Source: Oscheius dolichura
Lineage: Eukaryota > Nematoda > Chromadorea > Rhabditida > Rhabditidae
Assembly: GCA_932521035.1 (NCBI GenBank)
Contig: OW051493.1
Coordinates: 10,376,001 to 10,440,000, forward strand
Reading direction: 5' to 3'
DNA: 64,000 nt
Numbering within the stretch: position 1 is the stretch's first letter; each line of letters begins with the position of its first letter. The position numbers and the translations under genes are program-made. The notes beneath the pieces are model-generated. The model had not been told where the DNA came from. It saw nothing but the letters and a program-made list of their open reading frames with translations, and searched no databases. Below, piece by piece: positions 1-9,820 of the stretch.

Positions 1-197
1 AGCCAGGCGTTCTTGGCGATAGAAATATCGTTCGATTCTCCAGATTTTTGTGGTCAAAACTGTACGGATGCAGGCGGGCGTGAGAAAATGACGGGCAAAA
101 AAGACAGTCCGCTTTTATTTTCCTTGTGAAGTGAGTCTAGAACGTGCATAATCCAGAAACTCTGTAGTCCATAGCTTCTACAGCGTTTTCTAGGGGC

Positions 198-227
198 GCC
201 ACAGTTAGACAGCGGTGTTGCTGTGGC
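198..227 (+). repeat. 30-bp hairpin repeat, copy 1
   Basis: A copy of the dispersed imperfect palindrome of this window. The left half reads GCCACAGTTAGACAGC and the right half ends GTTGCTGTGGC. The outer 7 bp pair perfectly, and TTAG faces GTTG as an internal mismatch. It lies in the non-coding left edge. Confidence 0.85.
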
Positions 228-544
228 TCTTGGCTGTGGCGTCCCTCCCGTACAGAACAATTTCCTATTTCAAAAATAGCACAGAAAATCCTTCATTTCG
301 ATAGAATTAGCCATAAAAACTGGAATAAAACATACCAGAAAGAATATAGAGACTAAAGTAGTGGGAATTGCGTCTGTGAACATAGTCTGTCAAGGAAAAC
401 AAATACAGTAGTAGTAGACAGGAAGAGAAGAGGCAGAGCGAGAAGAGAGGCGGTGGCCTCTTCCGGAATTGTCCTCCCCCACTCACACACACACAACAGC
501 CTCCTCTCAGTGAACACGGCCGCACACGCTCAGTTGTGCGGGGG

Positions 545-974
545 TAATGACCTGTAAGTGATCCGGACAACAGTTCGTAGACGAGGCGAGAAATGGCCCG
601 AGAGGAGGAGGAGGTGGGGGAGATGGCCTGACGCTTGCCCTTGTAATTACAGAACACAATGGGCCCGACCTCCAGCCTGTCATTTGTATTGTACTGTTGC
701 CCCTTGGCTATACAGGGGCACTGGAGGAGGGGCAGGTTGTAAACGGGGCTGTTCCTTTTCACATCTGCTTACTAACGGCCTTTGCTGCCCGGAGGAGGCC
801 AACTTTCTGAAATTCTGTTATTCAAAGGGGAAATAGGCATGCCAACATCTTTGAATGTTTTTCTCTCGGAGACGAAGGTTCTGTATTCTCTGCTAATCGT
901 TATGGGCTTCTTCTCCAGTTCCAATTCCTTTTTAGTGAGGATAGCAAGAGCCAAGGCCTCGCCAAGAGCCTCAT
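545..974 (-). CDS. Unidentified coding segment, partial model
   Basis: I do not recognise this protein. On the minus strand a TTTGCAG acceptor at about 975 opens a reading frame of roughly 64 codons (974 down to 782) rich in Glu, Lys and Leu, with the stretch KKELELEKKPITISREY. It then meets a TAG within GTTAGTAAG, which also looks like a splice donor. A second open frame follows from about 760 to 545 with QCPCIAKGQQYNTNDR and VFCNYKGKRQAIS. The two frames do not join in phase by any normal-sized intron. One option is a 28-nt intron from GTTAGT to GGAACAG, giving a Pro-rich tail that ends VPLYSQGATVQYK. Start, end and even the unity of the gene are unsure. No gene was found in bases 228-544. 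Confidence 0.3.
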
Positions 975-1125
975 CTGCAAAAGAAAAATGGAGCCATTGT
1001 AAAAGACCGGCGACATTTGCTCGCACAATGGCTGTAATTATTCTAGCACCATAGGGGGCAGCTCTAAGACGCCAATCAATGTGTAAATACCGTAAAGCAA
1101 TAAAAATGAGGCTACTGTGAGTTGC

Positions 1126-1301
1126 TATAGTCTGTCAAGAAAAAAGACGACATTCAAGGTCTAACGATTTAGCCGCGAGTCGAACTTACTGACCTTTTTT
1201 TCTTCTTGGCCGCTCAAAAATTATCTGTCAGTTCGCTCCATCACTAAAATGTTCTCGGCTAGTTAGACCTTGAATGTCGTCTTTTTTCTTGACAGACTAT
1301 A
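1126..1301. mobile_element. MITE with perfect 40-bp terminal inverted repeats, TA-flanked
   Basis: Bases 1126-1165 and 1262-1301 are exact reverse complements over 40 nt; the arm begins TATAGTCTGTCAAG. The similarity continues weakly inward (TTAGCCG against CGGCTA). The spacer is about 96 bp and has no coding capacity. The ends carry TA on both sides, as expected for a TA target duplication of the Tc1/mariner class. It is therefore best read as a non-autonomous miniature element. It lies downstream of ccpp-6. A second copy is not present in this window. Confidence 0.8.
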
Positions 1302-1388
1302 TTGTTATTTGAAGCTAAATGTTCAAAGTCTTACCGGAAATTCATTTTTTTTTCTTATTTGCCAAACCACCAAATATAGAAATCCTAT

Positions 1389-3074
1389 TTACAGCTGATA
1401 TTTATGATTTTTTCTACTTTTATATGTCCTTTTTATTATTTTTATACCTCTCAAATGATAAAGAATCAATTCCTTGCAGAAAATGTGCAATATTCTGCCG
1501 TTTATGACCTTCAAATTGCCCTCCGCGAAGTATTTACAAACATTCCCATAAAGGGCTATCCAAGTCCATACAGACACTCACATTTGTATTGAAGATATGG
1601 CAGAACAACTTGATCATTTGTAGTATTTTGACGGTAGCTGAAGAAAGAAACTTCAAGTGTATAGCATAAAGAAGAGTCCAGTAGCTGTCCTACTGACCTA
1701 AATTGGATAAAAACGAAAACAGGTGAGAACACCTCCTCCCGGTGCCTTCTTTATCAACATCCGCGTTGAAACCTGTACTGGATAGACTAAAATCATCAGC
1801 TAAATTGGCTAAAAGTTGGGGAAGCCATAGTTGACGATCCTTTGATCATTTATTGGGCAGAAAAGGTAAAACCCACGTCGTAATTGATATTTCCCACAAG
1901 AAAGCTTCCAGTCTTTTGTGAATGTGCATGAATGTCGAAGTACATCTCAATTGGGCACAGCTGAAAGTAATTCTTTCCTTTTTTGATGGGATAATTCACA
2001 GAATTTGAAGTCAACTCGACAAAGAGCCTTCGAACAGCAAAAATGGTGGGATGCAGTTGCTCTAGTGGTTGCCGCCATTGTCTGTTGAGATCCACTCCAC
2101 AAAGTGATGTTCTATAGAAAAGTGGCAGGCAAATCACGTGTGCTAGAGAGAAAAACCTGTAATTACCCAGAGCAACGCCGTCGGGGTTGAGCATTGGAAT
2201 TATTTTGAAGACATACAAACTGCGGAGACGTGATGCTCGTGGATCAGAAGAAAGAAGAAATTCAACCAAGCCTAATTACAATTTTAGAAGCATAAAATTC
2301 AGGCAAAAATCACCATGAATGACAAAACTGCTTGGCGTTTCTCCTGGATGAACACGAGCAGTCAAAATAATCATCGGCAACAGGCGCCAGGGATCTCCTC
2401 CAATGGTCAGCACATTGACCACACGATTTTGCTGTAGTTTGTTATTTATTTTCTCTTTTTTATGCTTCTTACAATTGAATTGCAGAGAATTTTGTTCTCA
2501 AAATAAGGCAGGCTCCTCTTTTCAAGATCATCAATCCATTTTACTAGCTGGCTATATGTGTAAGGCACACAATAGGCAAACTTCACAGATGTCTCGTTTT
2601 CGAAAGTATAGACAAACGATACAATAAAATTATCGTTATGCTCTTGACTTTGATAATAGAAAGTGTCTTTAGAATGAATCCGAGACCTAAATCTTTCCAT
2701 TTTGCCTGTTTTTCTTTGATAAATAAACCAAGTAGCTTGTCCGGCATGAAGAAACACTGGTGAAGCATAGCCGTTGTCAAACAGAGTACGAGTTTTTGAA
2801 AAATTCACGATATTGAAGACAACACGCTAGAGAGATCATTTATATCTCAACCCAAAGTGGAGGAAACCTGTTCGGGGAGAAAGTTTTTGCATTCGAAATA
2901 AAACCAGACACGGTATTTGGAGTTACACGTATCAGGTCTGATAAAGAGATCATATTCGTCAGGGCTGACGACATCCACTTGTCCTAAGTTACCACTTTCG
3001 AAATCAGCATCGAATATAAGTTGTCCGTTTGGAGGTGAAAATGTTGGATAGCTGACATTACCAACGGCTGGCAT
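1389..3074 (-). CDS. ccpp-6: Cytosolic carboxypeptidase, CCP6/AGBL4 type
   Basis: A zinc M14 metallopeptidase expected to shorten polyglutamate side chains on tubulin and other proteins. The N-terminal CCP domain shows DADFESGNLGQVD and EYDLFIRPDTCNSKYR, as in vertebrate AGBL4. The zinc motif HPGE lies near base 2340, followed by PMLNPDG, GVDLNRQW, the third zinc ligand in DIHAHS near 1920, and the catalytic glutamate in CYTLEVSF near 1660. All catalytic residues are therefore present. At least nine exons are joined in phase. The introns are tiny: 37 nt (1840-1876), 35 nt (1698-1732), and an apparent 26-nt intron (1556-1581) needed to reach YGNVCKYF, which aligns with LGRNVARTF of AGBL4. The tail after base 1510 is uncertain because a 36-nt stretch there is in frame either spliced or unspliced. 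It lies 75 bp downstream of rsp-4 on the same strand, an operon-like spacing. Confidence 0.9.
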
Positions 3075-3149
3075 GAAATGGCCCGTTAGGGAATAAGCAG
3101 TTCATTAGTGCGTAAAAATCAACATGTATATTAAACGTCGTGTGTGTTT

Positions 3150-4241
3150 TTAATCCCTTGGAGATGCAGAAGGAGAACGGGAACCTCCTTTCGAAGCTGG
3201 AGACTTCGAAGGACTACGACTCTTCTGAGGAGATGGGCTCCGAGATTTCTTCGGTGAAGCACTGCGGTCACGACCGCGTGGAGAGCGAGAACTCTTTTTT
3301 GGATTCTGAAAATAATACATTATAAAGAAAATTCAATAAAGACTTACAGATCTGGATCTGCTGCGCTTTGGAGAACGTGAGCGAGAATAACGAGGAGAGC
3401 GGCTCCTGGAGCGGCGCCGAGGAGACCGAGATCTAAACAAAAATTTAACAAGCGTCCTATTGAACTGTAGCAACTGTGTCACCGTTCATCTGCTACTTTC
3501 TGCGTCTGCTACTTTCTGCAGCTGCTACAGCAACAGCTACACGGCATGCTACTTTCGTTTTGCAAAAATGAGGCCCGGAAACTGCTAGCCAGCTACAGCC
3601 GACCTGTGAATGGATAAATAACACACGGCCTCTCAAACTAATTGATGATAGTATTTCCAAATTCTGCTGCAGCGAATACATAAAACTCTAGGCGGCAACG
3701 TAGCTATCTAGTAAATTGCAAGCGTTGAAAAATATAATTTAGTTGTTTGCTACTAATTATTATAATCACTAACCTTCCACGTCCACGTCCGGACTCACGA
3801 TCGTCAATAACCCGTTCGTAACGAGCGACGGATACGCGAAGCTCTCGTCCGTCCATCCATTTCCCGTCGGTACGCTCTTGGGCGTACTCTGCGTCACGAC
3901 GACTGAAGCCATAAATATACTGACAAGATTTTAAACAACTTACTTATAGAATCGCACAAAAGCAAATCCTCTGCTTTGCCGATTGTACTTATCACGAGGA
4001 ATATGAATATCCCCAATGTCTCCATATTTATCAAAAAGACGACGAAGATCAGCTTGAGTTGTGTTGTACGAAATATTGTCAACCTAAAACACACACGTTG
4101 AAAGAACTATCCTGGCGTATTGGCTAAATAATTTGCAGCTTTACAATATAAAAACAAAAATAAGAATGAGAAAAGCAGAAAAATGAAACTAACTTTGAGG
4201 GAATGCATTCCATCAATAGCGGGTGGTGCACGGCGAGACAT
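3150..4241 (-). CDS. rsp-4: SR splicing factor, SRSF2 type
   Basis: A pre-mRNA splicing regulator of about 185 residues in five exons. It begins [17 protein letters not shown] and has one RRM with both RNP motifs: VDNISYNTT (RNP2) and RGFAFVRFY (RNP1). The RRM is followed by a short Gly-Arg hinge and a C-terminal RS domain of Ser-Arg and Ser-Pro repeats encoded by the last two exons (3432-3348 and 3305-3150). This domain order and length match SRSF2 and C. elegans RSP-4. The gene starts in a divergent promoter shared with the MYND gene at 4790. It ends 75 bp before the ccpp-6 start, so the pair is probably one operon; I recall the C. elegans orthologues being adjacent. Confidence 0.93.
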
Positions 4242-4789
4242 CTTATCCTACAACCTGAAAATTAGCACATTAGTTACAATGAATCGAAACATCAGCTTGG
4301 TAAATTATAAGAAACAATAAAATACGGGTCCCTGCTGGCAAAAAATCAATAACAAACGCTGACGTTACACCCTAGATAATTATTCCGCTTTAGCCAAGTG
4401 GTATTGATTGCTAAAAACAGGCAATAAGGTCAACGCTCTTGAAAGGATTTGGCTAGAAAATTTAGAGATAAGCGAGGGAAATAAAGAAAGCCGATGACCA
4501 GCAGTTCGCGTCCCCATCAGCAAACTCATTTGGGTCAAGTGTTTCCTCTTGCGCGCTTCACGTGTTTCGACGGCGTCCTACTGTCATTTACCGTTTCCTT
4601 ACATGCTTTGACATGTCACTATTTTTCTATATTGTTATCTACTGGCTGTTACTTTCTAAACAGTTTGCTGAAGCACATAAGAAAAAGAACAGAAAAAGAA
4701 TAGAAAAGAGCGATTATGTTACCAGCAGCGCATATAATCCATTTGTTCTTTGAAATCAAATAAAGCTCAATACACTTTTAGAATAAAAA
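4242..4789. promoter_or_regulatory. Divergent intergenic region, rsp-4 / MYND gene
   Basis: This 548-bp spacer separates the start codons of two genes that point away from each other, so it should hold both promoters. No coding segment is supported. It contains an acceptor-like run ending TTTTAGAATAAAA just before the MYND start codon. I see no recognisable specific factor site. Confidence 0.5.
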
Positions 4790-5536
4790 ATGGAACATCA
4801 CGTAGTAAACCCGGATATGCTAGGTCATGACGGGCAGCATCATCAAATGATGGAACATCCTGATCACAATCACCATCTGGATCCAAACGGGGATCATGTT
4901 CACCAGGTTAGTTTCAGCTATTCTTTTTATACAGTAATTCTAGGTAGCATTAGAAAATTGGGCACAAGGAGTAGACACATGCGAAAGTCTAAAAAGAGTG
5001 ATAATGGATCTTCAGAGACATTGGCTAAATGACTATGTACGCGTCAGAGAGAAATGGCTAGTGGATGTTACAGAAAAGGTTTTATTCTTATTAAATTTTT
5101 TTTGCTGAACATTGTATTTTAGCTTCATGAAGAATTTTTAGCCGATGAAGAAAAAACAAGAGGAGAACTATGCCAGCAATTCAAAGAAGAACTTGATACA
5201 ACTAAGTAAGCTACCGCATTTTTATGAAACTTTCACATTTTAGAGAGGAATTAGAAAAGAAATACAAAGAAAATTTGAAGAATGAACTTGCGATAATGGA
5301 GGAGCGTCATAAAAAAGAACTTCAGTTAGCCAAAAGGCAACAATGGTGCTGGCAGTGCGAAAAAGAAGTGAGATTTTTTAAAATTTCCGTAGCAACTTAA
5401 TCAAATACAGGCCATTTATCCATGCTGTTGGAACACTGCATATTGCTGTATTGAATGCCAGCAAGCTCATTGGCCTTCACATAAGAAGTACTGCAGAAGA
5501 AAGAAACCAAACGCTCCTAATCAGAAACAACAATGA
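4790..5536 (+). CDS. MYND zinc-finger protein, ZMYND8/ZMYND11 C-terminal type
   Basis: A five-exon gene (4790-4906, 4944-5078, 5123-5205, 5244-5367, 5411-5536; 194 residues). The first exon is strikingly rich in His ([13 protein letters not shown]). The middle is a charged coiled coil (residues about 75-150). The C-terminus is a MYND finger with the pattern CWQCEKE ... [18 protein letters not shown] ... HKKYC. The CCWNT-YC core and the QQAHWP motif are typical of ZMYND8 and ZMYND11 (BS69; BRA proteins in worms), which use this finger to bind PxLxP peptides in co-repressors. The PHD, bromo and PWWP domains of those proteins are absent, so this is a minimal version. It ends 30 bp from the convergent NUDT9 gene. 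Confidence 0.85.
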
Positions 5537-5566
5537 TCTCACTTATCTAATATGCGTTTATTTACA

Positions 5567-6556
5567 CTATCTTATATTTTCCTTCAATAAATTTATGATA
5601 AAAGTATGTGAAGCATAAAGAGGCTCGTCTGTGTCAACGGATATCCAACGGACGTTTGTTGCATCACTTCCAGCCTGGATATGCCATAAGTAATGGACTT
5701 GATCAAAACACACCTCAAATTTGGTATTAGTAAGCAGTCCTGTAGAATCATGGAAGTTCATAGCGACGGTTTCCATCCATGCATTATCTGTATTCCTCGG
5801 ATCATCGACGTACCCCCTATAAGAAAATAGAACAATTTTAAAAATTAAACGCACTTGTAAAGTTCAACTCCGTTTTTCCATAATTCGTCTAGGCTTTCTT
5901 GTGATATATTTCCAAGCGCTTCTTCGGTGAATTCTCTTTTCAAAGTGGCAGAGACGGTTTCTCCAGCGTCTACCATACCTCCAGGAATTGCCCATTCACC
6001 TGAAACGTAAGTTATAAAAATAAAAAGCCTACTTACCAGTATCACCACGTTGAATAGCAACGAATTCTAATTTTCCATCGCGTTTCCGGGTGACAAGAGG
6101 GTCAGCTGCATGATTTGGGCCCCACCTTCCTAGAATGCCTCGCCCACGCATTCCCGTTCTTCCTTGAGGATTTATGGGGCGTCCATCTTTATCAAGTTCA
6201 TAAGTACTGAAGTATTCATTAAAAGTTAGATAAAGAAAAGTATACCTGGTGTGAGATTTCCTGTTTACTTTACCGTCTTGCTCATTAAATTTGAATTGTT
6301 GCTCATTTATCTCTTTATCAGCCCATTCTTTTCCTTTTATATGCGGGTCTGTATAATCTGGTGGAGTGTAGTCCTTCCACGGTGCATCCCATTTGACTCG
6401 ACTATCCGGAACTGAGATGCGGTACTTATCCGACTTGAGATACGGTACATCTGTAAAATAGCTGTTGAATATGTGAAATATAATAAGCTTACCTGTCTTC
6501 CTACATTTGGAATGGATGAAGTCCATTAGTCCTTTGCTGAAAACACGTTGTTTCAT
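5567..6556 (-). CDS. ADP-ribose pyrophosphatase, NUDT9 type
   Basis: A Nudix hydrolase that splits ADP-ribose to AMP and ribose 5-phosphate. Five exons give 277 residues. The family-specific block [20 protein letters not shown] precedes the Nudix box [18 protein letters not shown] followed by TEEAL; human NUDT9 has the same departure from the strict REUXEEXGU pattern. The next exon starts [18 protein letters not shown], almost identical to human NUDT9. The N-terminus is short, and I do not see a clear mitochondrial targeting peptide. The start chosen is the first ATG (6556); the frame stays open for two codons upstream. The stop codon lies 30 bp from that of the convergent MYND gene, so the 3' UTRs must overlap or be extremely short. 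Confidence 0.93.
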
Positions 6557-7762
6557 ACGCACAGCTCGCCGGTCGGCACCTCAAAGGTCTAAAATGACTA
6601 AAATGGTCCCGCAGCGACCACATGCCAGTTTTTTATATATGCGTTTCTACACATTTTCATGTGTTTTCGATGTTTTATTCGGTCTTATCGACCCCAAATT
6701 ACTATGAACTAAAAGAGAAAAACATAAAATAATGCAGATTTGAAGTGTAATGGAAAATCAGTGAATTTTGTTCCGAAATGATCCAAAAATAACTTTTTCT
6801 CATGATATTCTTCCGTTGATAACATAAAATGCTCCCCATAACGAGACTAATTGATTGCAGCAAAAATGAAAAAGATCGGATGTCACAGTTTTGAGAAATA
6901 AATTTTCAAAGATTTTGACAGATTTCTCAAAAATCGACGTTGAATGAAAACGGGTGTAAACAGCGGGCAAACCGCGTTTTTTGTATTGAAGATTACGGTA
7001 TCCAACTTTGTCGAAGGTGGCACTTGTGATCCACACATTCATTTTTGCTATTCTTGGGCTCATTCCATGCAGAAAAAAAAAGCTGAACCGGAAGTAATTT
7101 TGGCACCAAAATCTGTAACGCTTTTGATATAGAAAACCTCAAAAAACTCATTTTCTTTTCAATGGCACATTTTCATGACCCTCAAAAATTAATTCCGAAT
7201 CTTTCGAGCATGCCGGCTCGAATGCAGTTTACAGAAAAAAGTAAAAATGTGCCGTTTTTCACGCTGAGTTCGACAAAGTTGTATTGGCTGAAGAGCAAAA
7301 ATTGCGCTGGTCCCGGCACGATCACTGTCGCGCCGACCTTTCTTCTTCCGCGGCGAGCTGTGTACGAAAAAGGTAGAAAAATGACAACAAGGAGGTAAAG
7401 TAAACGAAGCCGAAAATATTTTCAAAACAGCTGTAATCCCGCCGCGAACTTTGACGTCATTGTCCGAAATTGCAATTGTAAGCATTACTTTAATACTTCG
7501 TATTTCTGTTGTCCATTTCTCTAGTGTTTATCTTTTTACAACCGATGTATACTTTCCAAAACACGCAAAAGATTACAAGCAAAGCAAACTGTAGTATCGA
7601 AAGCTTCTTTAGAAATGCGCGTCATAACAATTACGCGTTTGTTAGAAATTCATTGAAACTGCAAATAAACATCCACTTCATTTCGTTAGAATTCTGTCAT
7701 GCTTTATTCTTATCGTCTTCTTACTATAGCTATCATTTCAGGCTGTACATAACTTTTTTACA
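6557..7762. other. Spacer between NUDT9 and npl-4; may hold the npl-4 first exon
   Basis: A 1.2-kb AT-rich spacer between divergent genes. Bases 6720-7480 look like non-coding, perhaps repeat-derived, sequence; AACTTTGTCGA near 7010 recurs inverted near 7270. Bases 7546-7690 have an open frame starting MYTFQNTQKITSKAN that weakly resembles the ubiquitin-like N-terminus of NPLOC4. The TTTCTCTAG upstream of it could be a trans-splice acceptor, but I could not join this frame in phase to the npl-4 exon at 7763. Confidence 0.4.
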
Positions 7763-9716
7763 ATGGTATTAGAAGCACCACATCATGAAAAAGTCGACGA
7801 AGTAGATATTACACTAGCTGCTGAAGAAGGTCAAATAGAAAGACCGAGAGATCCAAAGTTTTGTCGGCATAATGCACGGCAGAAATGCTCTCATTGTCTT
7901 CCTCTTGATGTAAGCTTTGTTTGTCATGCTGTTATTTATTTTGTTTAGCCTTACGATGAAGATTATCTAAAAGAAAAAGATATCAAGCATATGTCTTTTC
8001 ATTCGTATGTAAGAAAACTAACAAAAGGACATGGAAAAGGATCGCAACTTAAACGGCCCCTGGAAAATATAAGGTAGTGAGCTGTATTTATTTTGAAGTA
8101 TCATTAATATAGAGCTACCATCGATTTATCCTGCCCCTCACATAAGCCATATCCTAAAGGAATCTGTACAAAATGTAAACCTCCAATGATTACTCTCAAC
8201 AGACAGGTAAAATTGTTGACGCACCAGAGGACCACTTATTTAGAAATTCCGTCATGTTGACAACATTACTTTTGAAAATCAAGATCTCGTCAATGATTTC
8301 CTCAATTATTGGCGCTTGTCTGGATTTCAACGTGTAGGCTTTTTAATTGGAAGGTTTGCTTCATGTGTATTTCTTCTATGCGAGTTTCAGTTATCAGGCA
8401 TTTATGGAAGTCCCTTTGGGTATCAAAGCAGTCGTAGCTGCAATCTACGAACCGCCACAGAACGATGCTAAAGATGGGGTTGAATTCTTAGAAGATCCAA
8501 ATGAAGACAATCTAAATAAGTTGTGCGGATGGCTGGGATTGAAGAAAGTTGGATGGATATTTACTGATTTATGGTCTGCAGATGCGTCCAAAGGTTCTGT
8601 TCATTGTACACGGCATAAGGTGATGTTGTGTGCCTATAGTTTCCAATGCGTGTGTTTAGGATTCATTTTTCTTAAGTGCAGAAGAATGCATAACAGCTGG
8701 ACATTTACAATCAAAGCATAAAAATCGCACAGACTATTGCTCTGATGGCTACTTTGGCTCCAAGTACGTAAATATGTTTAAAAATTTATCCGTACATTTA
8801 GATTCGTTACCGTAGTTGCAAGTGGGGATGAGTCTGAAAATGTCAACTTTCATGGATATCAGGTGAACAGCAGCCACGAAAATTAATGTAGTCTTCTTAG
8901 GTTTCCAATCAATGTGCAGCTTTGGTAGAAGCACAAATTCTTTGTCCAACAACTCATCCAGAGCTGGCATACATTCGCGACCAACCTATGAGTGAAACAC
9001 ACTACATTACAGATGTTGAGTATACGGTAAGATTCTATCATGTTATATTTAACGTTTTTATTTTCAGGAGAAGAATGAATACGGTGCTGAAGTCAGAAAA
9101 GATGGTCGGCCACTGCCAGTTGAATTTCTTCTTGTCGATGTTCCCACAGGAGTGCCGAAAGATCCCAACTTCACCTTCCATGTGAATCCTCAAGCTAAAT
9201 TCAATATCGAAAATAGAGCAGTTATCAATCAGCATCAGGTTTGCCCAGTTTTTCCTCTAGAATCCTTAATAATGCCATTTTAGAATCCTGATAATTTAAC
9301 GGAATACTGCAATGCTTTTGCGCTCAATCAGTTCCTAGAGCAGGCAACTAATTTCCACTTTTTGATGTACCTCATGACTAATCCAATGGTCAAGTTCAGT
9401 GATGAGGAAATTATTGTATGCTACATTATGCTATCTGATCTATTTCAATTTAGGCATTGTGTAATGCTGTAAAAAGTCAGAACAGAGGGGCTGCAATGGA
9501 TTGGGCAAAAAATACCGAAAATTGGCAACAACTCGTTACTCTTTGTCATATCGAAAACCAAGGTATACTTCATCTTTGCTCCCTTGTACAATGAATTTAG
9601 ACGCGCCGGCTCAAGGTTCTTCTGGGCAAAGATGGGCCTGTACCCACTGCACATTTGAGAATACCGAACAACGTGGTGATTGTGTGATGTGTGGTCTACC
9701 AGTGGATGCAAACTAA
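7763..9716 (+). CDS. npl-4: NPL4, ubiquitin-binding cofactor of CDC-48/p97 (N-terminus uncertain)
   Basis: NPL4 pairs with UFD1 to recruit ubiquitylated clients to the p97/CDC-48 segregase in ERAD, DNA replication and other pathways. Twelve exons give about 507 residues from the ATG at 7763. The region [19 protein letters not shown] starts the NPL4 zinc-finger domain. Next comes the MPN-like core with [21 protein letters not shown] and [10 protein letters not shown], then [10 protein letters not shown] and FHGYQVSNQC. The C-terminus is an NZF finger, [17 protein letters not shown] followed by VMCGLP. All these match NPLOC4. The usual N-terminal ubiquitin-like domain (about 100 residues) is missing from this model. 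The frame is open upstream of 7763 back to an ATTTCAG acceptor at about 7741, so earlier exons are likely. Its 3' end faces the FRS2-like gene across 104 bp. Confidence 0.93.
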
Positions 9717-9820
9717 TACTATCTACTGGTCTTTTCCCTGTGATTTTCCGGTTTGGCACACAGGTGTATATGTAACTTTGTCATAAAATTTTTTCGCAAA
9801 ATATTTTTTTTATTTTTAGA

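Noticed and set aside
7162..7398. 78-codon frame upstream of npl-4
   Set aside because: It lies in AT-rich, repeat-like sequence with inverted fragments on both strands. There is no protein resemblance and no junction to npl-4.
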